A stretch of 64,000 nt of DNA, taken from the NCBI GenBank assembly GCA_030690265.1, contig JAUYHA010000081.1, positions 1-64,000 of the forward strand. Direction: 5' to 3'. The notes under the pieces are model-generated. The model did not search any database and had not been told where the DNA came from. It saw only the letters and a list, made by a program, of their open reading frames with translations. The stretch comes from Dehalococcoidales bacterium. Its GTDB lineage: Bacteria > Chloroflexota > Dehalococcoidia > Dehalococcoidales > UBA2162. Shown piece after piece: positions 58,398-64,000 of this stretch. Position 1 is the stretch's first letter. Every line of letters begins with the position of its first letter. Position numbers and translations under genes: made by a program.

Positions 58398-59969
58398 TTG
58401 AGAATGGTGGCAACAATCCAGATGCTACAGCAAGTTCAGTATCAGGACCCGAAAGACTACTTTCGCCGTCTGAAGGGGCTGGAAGTCTGGTCACTCCTGA
58501 GCAGAACAGGTAATTTCCTTGGCGAACAAGGCATTGGAGCATATCTCGTTGGTGGCTTTGTGCGGAATGTACTGCTGGGGCGAGAGACGGCTGATATTGA
58601 TATTGCCGTCGCCTCTGATGCCCTGGAGATTGCTCCCCAAATAGCTTCGGCTCTGGGAGGCAAGTATGTTCCTCTAGATAAAGTAAACAGGGTGGGCAGG
58701 GTGGTGCTGGCTGACTGGCAACTCGATTTCTCCACCTTCAAAAGCAGCATCGAAGCAGACCTTGCCCGGCGTGATTTTACTATTGATGCTATGGCAGTCA
58801 ATATCAGCCAGTTCGGGGCAGATAATACCGATATCCAGGTGATAGACCCTTTTCATGGCAGAGAAGACCTCAATCAGAAGGTAATCAGGGTAGTTGCCGA
58901 GAGCGCTTTCAGCGCCGATACGGCACGCTTGCTGCGGGCGGTACGTCTGGCAGCTGAGCTTGATTTTACTATAGAAGGAAAGACAGAGGCTCTAATCCGG
59001 CAGTTTGCTCCACTGGTAGCCAATTTATCCGGAGAACGGGTGAGAGAGGAGTTGCTACGCTTGCTGGCTATTAATGGCGGGCAAACTTTAACTTACCTTG
59101 ACAAACTGGGTCTATTAACGGCTTTATTCCCGGAATTAGAAGCAACGAAAGGGATTGAACAACCCAAAGAGCACCTCTGGGATGTTTTTAACCACTTGCT
59201 TCAGACGGTAAGTGCGGTTGATTTCCTGCTGAGGCAGAGTCCCTGGTCCTTCCAGGAAAGGGCCGGTGAAGAGATACTGGCTCTCGTGCCGTGGTCAGCA
59301 GAGCTGGCGGAGCACTTCAAGCGCAAAGTCAGCAGCGGCAGCACCAGAAGGTCATTACTCAAACTGGCGGCACTCCTCCACGATGTCAGTAAACCCGAGA
59401 CCAAAACTCTGGATGCCGGCAGGATACGTTTCCTGGGGCATGCTAAAGAGGGAGCTACCGTAACGGCTAACAGGCTGGAAAGACTGAGATTTACCAATAA
59501 AGAGATAAAACTGGTAGAGACTGAAATAAGGCATCACCTTCGGCCGGTCCAGATGAGTCCGGGGGGACTACCCTCTCTTCGGGCAACTTACCGATACTTC
59601 CGTGATACAGGGGAGGCGAGTATTGATATACTTTTCCTGAACCTGGCAGACCATCTTGCCGCCAGAGGTCCCAACCTGAACCTGACCAACTGGCGGGAGC
59701 ATACCGGGTTAATTGCTTTTGTTATCGGCAAGTATTTTGAACAGGGAACCATAGTTAGACCCGCCAGGCTGGTTGATGGACACGATATCATCAATATTTT
59801 TGGCATAGCTCCGGGACCCAGAATCGGGGAAATTCTGGAAAAAATACATGAAGCCCAGGCTTCAGGAGAGGTAACTACCAGAGAGGAGGCACTGGCTTAC
59901 ATAGACCATTTATTAACCTCACCCCCGGAGGGAAGCAATAAGCACGAAATCCGAAACAAATCCAAATGA
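58398..59969 (+). CDS. CCA tRNA nucleotidyltransferase / poly(A) polymerase family with HD domain
   Basis: YLVGGFVRNVLLGRETADIDIAV; RRDFTIDAMAV; LLRAVRLAAELDFTIE; LLHDVSKPET. Confidence 0.93.
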   Translation: MRMVATIQMLQQVQYQDPKDYFRRLKGLEVWSLLSRTGNFLGEQGIGAYLVGGFVRNVLLGRETADIDIAVASDALEIAPQIASALGGKYVPLDKVNRVGRVVLADWQLDFSTFKSSIEADLARRDFTIDAMAVNISQFGADNTDIQVIDPFHGREDLNQKVIRVVAESAFSADTARLLRAVRLAAELDFTIEGKTEALIRQFAPLVANLSGERVREELLRLLAINGGQTLTYLDKLGLLTALFPELEATKGIEQPKEHLWDVFNHLLQTVSAVDFLLRQSPWSFQERAGEEILALVPWSAELAEHFKRKVSSGSTRRSLLKLAALLHDVSKPETKTLDAGRIRFLGHAKEGATVTANRLERLRFTNKEIKLVETEIRHHLRPVQMSPGGLPSLRATYRYFRDTGEASIDILFLNLADHLAARGPNLNLTNWREHTGLIAFVIGKYFEQGTIVRPARLVDGHDIINIFGIAPGPRIGEILEKIHEAQASGEVTTREEALAYIDHLLTSPPEGSNKHEIRNKSK

Positions 59970-60056
59970 CAAAATCCAAATTTCAAAACATCTGGCATTT
60001 GAACTTTGACATTTGAGCATTGTTATTTAGTATTTGTTTAGAGTTTAGATATTTGG
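59950..60056. repeat. AT-rich intergenic repeat
   Basis: See 8930-9016. Confidence 0.7.
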
Positions 60057-60112
60057 TAATTTCCCGGTTTACTAGTGTGAACTAAGTTCGCCGGGCCAAG
60101 TGTAGAGAAAGT

Positions 60113-61441
60113 ATGTCAAGAAAAAATACGCTGGTTGCTACAATAATACTGGGAATATTTATTCTGGGGATACTGGTAGTCCTGCCCATCGAGGAGGGCA
60201 TACTGGGTAAAAGAGGGGTAAGGCTTGGGCTGGACCTGCAGGGCGGTGTCCATATTGTCTACCGGGCTGACCTTTCCGCCGTTGAGCCGGGCGGACAGGA
60301 GGAGGCTTTGAATAGCGCGGTAGCAATTCTCCAGAACCGGGTTAATCCGCTGGGGGTAACCGAGCCGGTTATTCAAATACAGGGTGAAGACCGAATCGTG
60401 GTTGATTTACCCGGGCTGAGCATTAGCGACCAGGATAAAGAGAGGCTTGCCCGCGTGGACATACTGGAGTTTGGAGAGAAGGTCAGTGATAATGAGACCG
60501 CAAAATGGGAGAACGAGCTAGGCAAATGGAAACCGGCGACGGCGGTGATTGACGGCGAAGAGAAAGCACTGACCAGCCGTTACTTCAAGACAAATACCCA
60601 GGTGGGCCTGGACAATATGAGTAGAATAGAGCTTCACTTCGAGTGGAATGAGGAAGGAAAACAGTTATCAGAAGAAATCACCGGGCGTCTCATCGGAGAG
60701 CAATTGGGGATTTTTGATGGCAATGAGCCGCTGAGAGGGGAGAGCGGCAGACCGATTGCTCCCGTTGTGCAAGCCAAAATTGTGGATAGAGGGGTGATTA
60801 CCGGCTTGACCCGGAATGATGCTGAGCAGTTATCCCGCCAGTTGAACTTTGGCAGACTACCGGTACCACTGGAAATAGTCTATGACCAAACAATCTCCCC
60901 GATACTTGGTTCTGACTTTATTGACATGAGTGTCAGGGCAGGATTGTTCGGGATATTAATGGTTGTCCTCTTTATGATTCTCAACTACCGGCTATCTGGA
61001 GTTTTAGCTTGCCTGGCTCTGGCTTACTATGCTGTCCTGGTGATGGCACTGTTTAAATTGATACCCGTTACTCTGACCCTGGCCGGACTGGGCGGTTTTA
61101 TCCTGTCCATCGGTATGGCGGTTGATGCCAATGTGCTTATCTTTGCCCGGATGAAGGAGGAAATCAGGCAGGGACTGACACTGGGAGCCGCCATTGAAGT
61201 TGGCTTCGACCGTGCCTGGTCGGCAATCAGGGATAGTAATGTGACCACTCTGATTACCTGCGGCGTTCTCTACTGGGTGGGCAGCATCGTTGCCGCCGGA
61301 GCACCGGTAAAAGGATTCGCCCTGACCCTTGCCATCGGGGTATTGATTAGCATGTTCACGGCGATTACCGTTACCCGAACTCTGCTTCGCCTGTTTATCG
61401 GCAAAGCACTAGCCCGGCGAACTAGACTATTTATTTCCTGA
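60113..61441 (+). CDS. secD: Protein translocase subunit SecD
   Basis: LGLDLQGGVHIVYRAD; IGMAVDANVLIFARMKEEIRQG. Confidence 0.96.
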   Translation: MSRKNTLVATIILGIFILGILVVLPIEEGILGKRGVRLGLDLQGGVHIVYRADLSAVEPGGQEEALNSAVAILQNRVNPLGVTEPVIQIQGEDRIVVDLPGLSISDQDKERLARVDILEFGEKVSDNETAKWENELGKWKPATAVIDGEEKALTSRYFKTNTQVGLDNMSRIELHFEWNEEGKQLSEEITGRLIGEQLGIFDGNEPLRGESGRPIAPVVQAKIVDRGVITGLTRNDAEQLSRQLNFGRLPVPLEIVYDQTISPILGSDFIDMSVRAGLFGILMVVLFMILNYRLSGVLACLALAYYAVLVMALFKLIPVTLTLAGLGGFILSIGMAVDANVLIFARMKEEIRQGLTLGAAIEVGFDRAWSAIRDSNVTTLITCGVLYWVGSIVAAGAPVKGFALTLAIGVLISMFTAITVTRTLLRLFIGKALARRTRLFIS

Positions 61442-61454
61442 CCGTGAGGAGAAA

Positions 61455-62354
61455 ATGTTTAATATTGTCAGCAAAAGGTTCTGGTTCTTTCTTGCTTCCG
61501 GTATAGTAATACTTGCCGGTATTATTTCTATGACTACCTTCGGCCGTCTCAAGGCTGGTATTGAATTTAGCAGTGGTTCAATAATGACGGTTAACTTCGA
61601 GCAGGAAGTAACCAAAACCAGATTAGAAGAGGAACTGGCTGGTCTAGGCTATACCAATGTCATCATTCAACGGGCGGGAGAAAACGACTGGCTCATCCGT
61701 CTACCTGAACTGACCGCTCAGGCTAAGAGCGAACTGGGGACCGGGTTAACCGCTGCCCTGGGTCATTTTGAAATCCGGGAGTTTGATTCTGTTTCACCAA
61801 TGATAGCCACTGAGACGGTGCGGACGGCGGGTATAGCCGTAGCCATAGCTACTATCGGCATACTCCTCTACGTTACCTGGGTCTTTCGCCGCATGCCCCA
61901 TCCATTCCGCTACGGCACCTGCGCCATCATTGCCCTGATTCATGACGCCCTGGTGGCAATAACGGTTTTTTCTATCCTCAGCGGCGTAATGGGATGGGAA
62001 GTTAACCTGATGTTTGTTATCGGCATCCTGACGGTTATCGGCTACAGTATCAATGATACCGTCGTCATCTTCGATAGAATACGGGAGAACCTGACTATAG
62101 ACATCAAAGCTGACTTTGAGACCATCGTCAATAACAGTCTCGTCGAGACATTACCCCGTTCCTTGAATACGAGCTTGACTACAGCTTTTGTCGTTTTAGC
62201 CCTGATACTCTTCGTCGGGGCATCAATTCAAAACTTTGCCGTGCCTCTGCTCACCGGCATCATTACTGGCACCTATAGCTCAATCGGCATTGCCTCTCCC
62301 CTCCTGGTTGTCTGGCAGAAAGGGGAATGGCGAAGGTTTATTCCCGGTGCTTGA
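61455..62354 (+). CDS. secF: Protein translocase subunit SecF
   Basis: GIEFSSGSIMTVNF; TVIGYSINDTVVIFDRIREN; LPRSLNTSLTT. Confidence 0.96.
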   Translation: MFNIVSKRFWFFLASGIVILAGIISMTTFGRLKAGIEFSSGSIMTVNFEQEVTKTRLEEELAGLGYTNVIIQRAGENDWLIRLPELTAQAKSELGTGLTAALGHFEIREFDSVSPMIATETVRTAGIAVAIATIGILLYVTWVFRRMPHPFRYGTCAIIALIHDALVAITVFSILSGVMGWEVNLMFVIGILTVIGYSINDTVVIFDRIRENLTIDIKADFETIVNNSLVETLPRSLNTSLTTAFVVLALILFVGASIQNFAVPLLTGIITGTYSSIGIASPLLVVWQKGEWRRFIPGA

Positions 62355-62379
62355 CACGCCCCCGGTATTAGGTTATAAT
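62351..62379 (+). promoter_or_regulatory. Perfect consensus promoter TTGACA-N17-TATAAT
   Basis: TTGACA 62351-62356 overlapping end of secF; TATAAT 62374-62379. Confidence 0.88.
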
Positions 62380-62385
62380 TGAAAA

Positions 62386-62475
62386 ACTGGAGCAGGCAGC
62401 CCTAGGCAACTCAGGGAGTGTCCGGGCCTCTTATTCGGCAGCGGTTTTGAATCCGTGGGACCTGAAGTCCCACGG
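62386..62475 (+). ncRNA. Probable NiCo (czcD-type) metal riboswitch in CDF exporter leader
   Basis: Ordered motifs GAGCAGGCA...CCGGGC...GGCAGC...GTGGGAC as in the four-way-junction NiCo aptamer, between a consensus promoter and a terminator, upstream of a CDF gene. Confidence 0.78.
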
Positions 62476-62484
62476 TTTTTTTTT
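62453..62484 (+). terminator. Intrinsic terminator overlapping riboswitch 3' strand
   Basis: Perfect 9-bp stem CCGTGGGAC-CTGAA-GTCCCACGG followed by nine T. Confidence 0.93.
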
Positions 62485-62539
62485 GCTCTCCGAAAACAGG
62501 AACGAGTATGCCTACAAAAACTCGTAAAGGTGATGAAAA

Positions 62540-63508
62540 TTGTTTTCTACAAAAACTGGCGCCGCTAAGCTGGCCCTTCTGGTTGTCATCGGGCTGATTA
62601 CCTTCAAAGCAATAGTAGCCTTCCTGACCGGGAGCATCAGTATTATTGCCCAGACGGTAGATAGTTTCCTTGACCTGATAGCCATATCGCTAATCGGCTT
62701 CGCCATCACTGTTGCCAGCCGCCCGGCTGATGAGGAGCATCCCTTCGCTCACGGCAAAGTGGAGGGCATCGCTGCCGGAGCCCAGGCGGCAATGATTGCT
62801 GCTGCCGGTGGCTGGATAATCTATTCGGCTTTCCAGCGGATAATAGCCGGTAGCGAGATAGAGCTAACCGAGGCAGGGATGGGCATAATGCTGGTCTCCA
62901 TCGTAGTCAGCATCTTCCTTTCCCGTCACCTGCTCAAGGTAGCCCGGGCTACGAGTTCAATAGCCCTTGAGGCAGCAGCTCATAATATCGCGGCAGATGT
63001 CTACTCCGCTGCCGGAGTGCTGGTGGCACTGACCGCAATACGCTTTAGTGGACTCAATATCCTTGACCCCATTGTCGCCCTGGGAGTGTCTCTGTTAATC
63101 CTGAAAGCCGCTTATGATGTCCTGAAGAAGTCATTCGGTGAACTGGTGGATGTCAGGTTACCCAAAGAAGAAGAGGACGCAATACTCGCTTCCATCACCG
63201 AGCATACCAGCCAGCTTGCCGGCTTCCATAAAGTGCGCACCCGCCGGGCAGGGAGCCAGCGCTTCATTGACCTCCACCTGATGATGCCCAGGAACGTCGG
63301 CCTGGAGGAAGCCCACCAGATGTGCGACCATCTGGAGACCGATATCAGCACCAAATTTCCCGATTCCAGCGTTACCATTCATGTCGAGCCCTGTGACGGG
63401 GGATGTAATAATTGCCAGGTTTCTACCTGCAGTCTCAGATTAGGTGTAAGGCTTGAAGAAGATGTAAGACTTGAAGAAGAAGGCCGGAGTTCGAATGACA
63501 CTGACTAG
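62540..63508 (+). CDS. Cation diffusion facilitator (CDF) family metal exporter
   Basis: Multi-TM; DSFLDLIAISLIGFAI; HPFAHGKVEGIAAGAQA; AAHNIAADVYSA; Cys-rich C-terminus CDGGCNNCQVSTC; TTG start. Confidence 0.93.
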   Translation: MFSTKTGAAKLALLVVIGLITFKAIVAFLTGSISIIAQTVDSFLDLIAISLIGFAITVASRPADEEHPFAHGKVEGIAAGAQAAMIAAAGGWIIYSAFQRIIAGSEIELTEAGMGIMLVSIVVSIFLSRHLLKVARATSSIALEAAAHNIAADVYSAAGVLVALTAIRFSGLNILDPIVALGVSLLILKAAYDVLKKSFGELVDVRLPKEEEDAILASITEHTSQLAGFHKVRTRRAGSQRFIDLHLMMPRNVGLEEAHQMCDHLETDISTKFPDSSVTIHVEPCDGGCNNCQVSTCSLRLGVRLEEDVRLEEEGRSSNDTD

Positions 63509-64000
63509 ACCACCAGGCGGATACCCGATATCAGAAACCAGCCGCCGAACCCGATAAGCAGGAGACTGCAGCCAATAAACAACCTTTCTTGAACCTTCAG
63601 TCCCCAGAGCGAGTGAGTCCGATAGAATACCATTGAAACCAGCGAAAGCCAGGCAAGGTCACAGAGCCAGTGCACTAAAACAAGCAGAATTAAACCAGCC
63701 ATGCCAAAACCCAGGAATTTCATCACCAGCATACTGCCGATAGTTGCCCACCAGAGCAGGAAATAGGGGTTAAAGCCGCTTGTGAATACCCCGGCGGTAA
63801 CGGCACCGTAGAGTGAATCCTTACCTTTCTGCACCACCTCAGCCCGGGCTCGAAACATGGCTATCCCCATCCAGATAATCATAGCCCCACCGAGTACGCT
63901 CAGGACAAGCTGCACGGTGTTATTTTCAAAGAAGCGGGCAAAGCCAAAGTATATCAGCAATATCAGAGGCACTTCTATTACAGCGTGGCCAAGGGATACC
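63505..64000 (-). CDS. LysE/RhtB-family transporter, N-terminus beyond window
   Basis: GVFTSGFNPYFLLWWATIGSMLV LysE motif; lacks the usual N-terminal segment, so the ORF likely continues past 64000. Confidence 0.8.
   Translation of the reverse strand, partial: VSLGHAVIEVPLILLIYFGFARFFENNTVQLVLSVLGGAMIIWMGIAMFRARAEVVQKGKDSLYGAVTAGVFTSGFNPYFLLWWATIGSMLVMKFLGFGMAGLILLVLVHWLCDLAWLSLVSMVFYRTHSLWGLKVQERLFIGCSLLLIGFGGWFLISGIRLVV

Noticed and set aside
62386-62484. tRNA, SRP/4.5S RNA or T-box
   Set aside because: The GCGGTTTTGAATCCG segment resembles an anticodon arm but no acceptor/T arm exists; there is no SRP GGAA-tetraloop motif and no T-box AGGGTGGNACCGCG. The NiCo pattern plus CDF context fits better.
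1-64000. CRISPR array, prophage, transposase, rRNA or toxin-antitoxin locus
   Set aside because: No regularly spaced repeats with unique spacers, no phage structural, integrase or transposase motifs, no rRNA-like stretch; the two small XRE genes lack a recognisable toxin partner.

Overview
This 64 kb window looks like a chromosomal segment of a bacterium. A Dehalococcoidia-like Chloroflexota is plausible, but that is inference. Left flank (0.4-4.5 kb): a minimal division cluster, mraZ-rsmH-ftsA-ftsZ, with no mur/mraY/ftsW/ftsI genes between, preceded by a sigma70-type promoter and four exact-period 10-bp MraZ boxes. Next (4.7-8.9 kb): a PIG-L deacetylase, a tandem-GNAT protein, an MshA-like GT4 and a BioF2/FemAB-like acyltransferase. 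These resemble part of a mycothiol-type pathway. Then comes a DinB protein and a WWDYG-containing STT3/AglB-type oligosaccharyltransferase. From about 12.2 to 58.3 kb there is one very large glycan locus in two convergent arms meeting near 38.15 kb. Each arm begins with a small XRE-family regulator whose promoter carries TTGACAATTG(T/G)CA overlapping the -35 box. The plus arm holds GTs, SDR epimerases, B12-radical SAM enzymes, a PDH-E1-like alpha/beta pair, two DegT aminotransferases, deacetylases and membrane GTs; one of these membrane ORFs is interrupted by a single in-frame TAG. The minus arm holds a GHMP kinase, a split transketolase, Wzm/Wzt export genes and a LicD-family protein. It also holds three sugar/phosphocholine-type nucleotidyltransferases (one fused to a C2H2 zinc finger), a PhnD-PhnC-PhnE transporter, and TviB/TviC-like genes. 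The most interesting candidate system is this PhnDCE + nucleotidyltransferase + LicD + Wzm/Wzt set, read as a possible salvage route for decorating surface glycan with phosphonate or phospho-amino-alcohol groups. Right flank: CCA/polyA polymerase, secD, secF, a probable NiCo (czcD-type) riboswitch with consensus promoter and terminator ahead of a CDF metal exporter, and a LysE-type transporter cut by the window end. No rRNA, tRNA, CRISPR array or transposase was recognised. All assignments are by eye from motifs; no database search was run.
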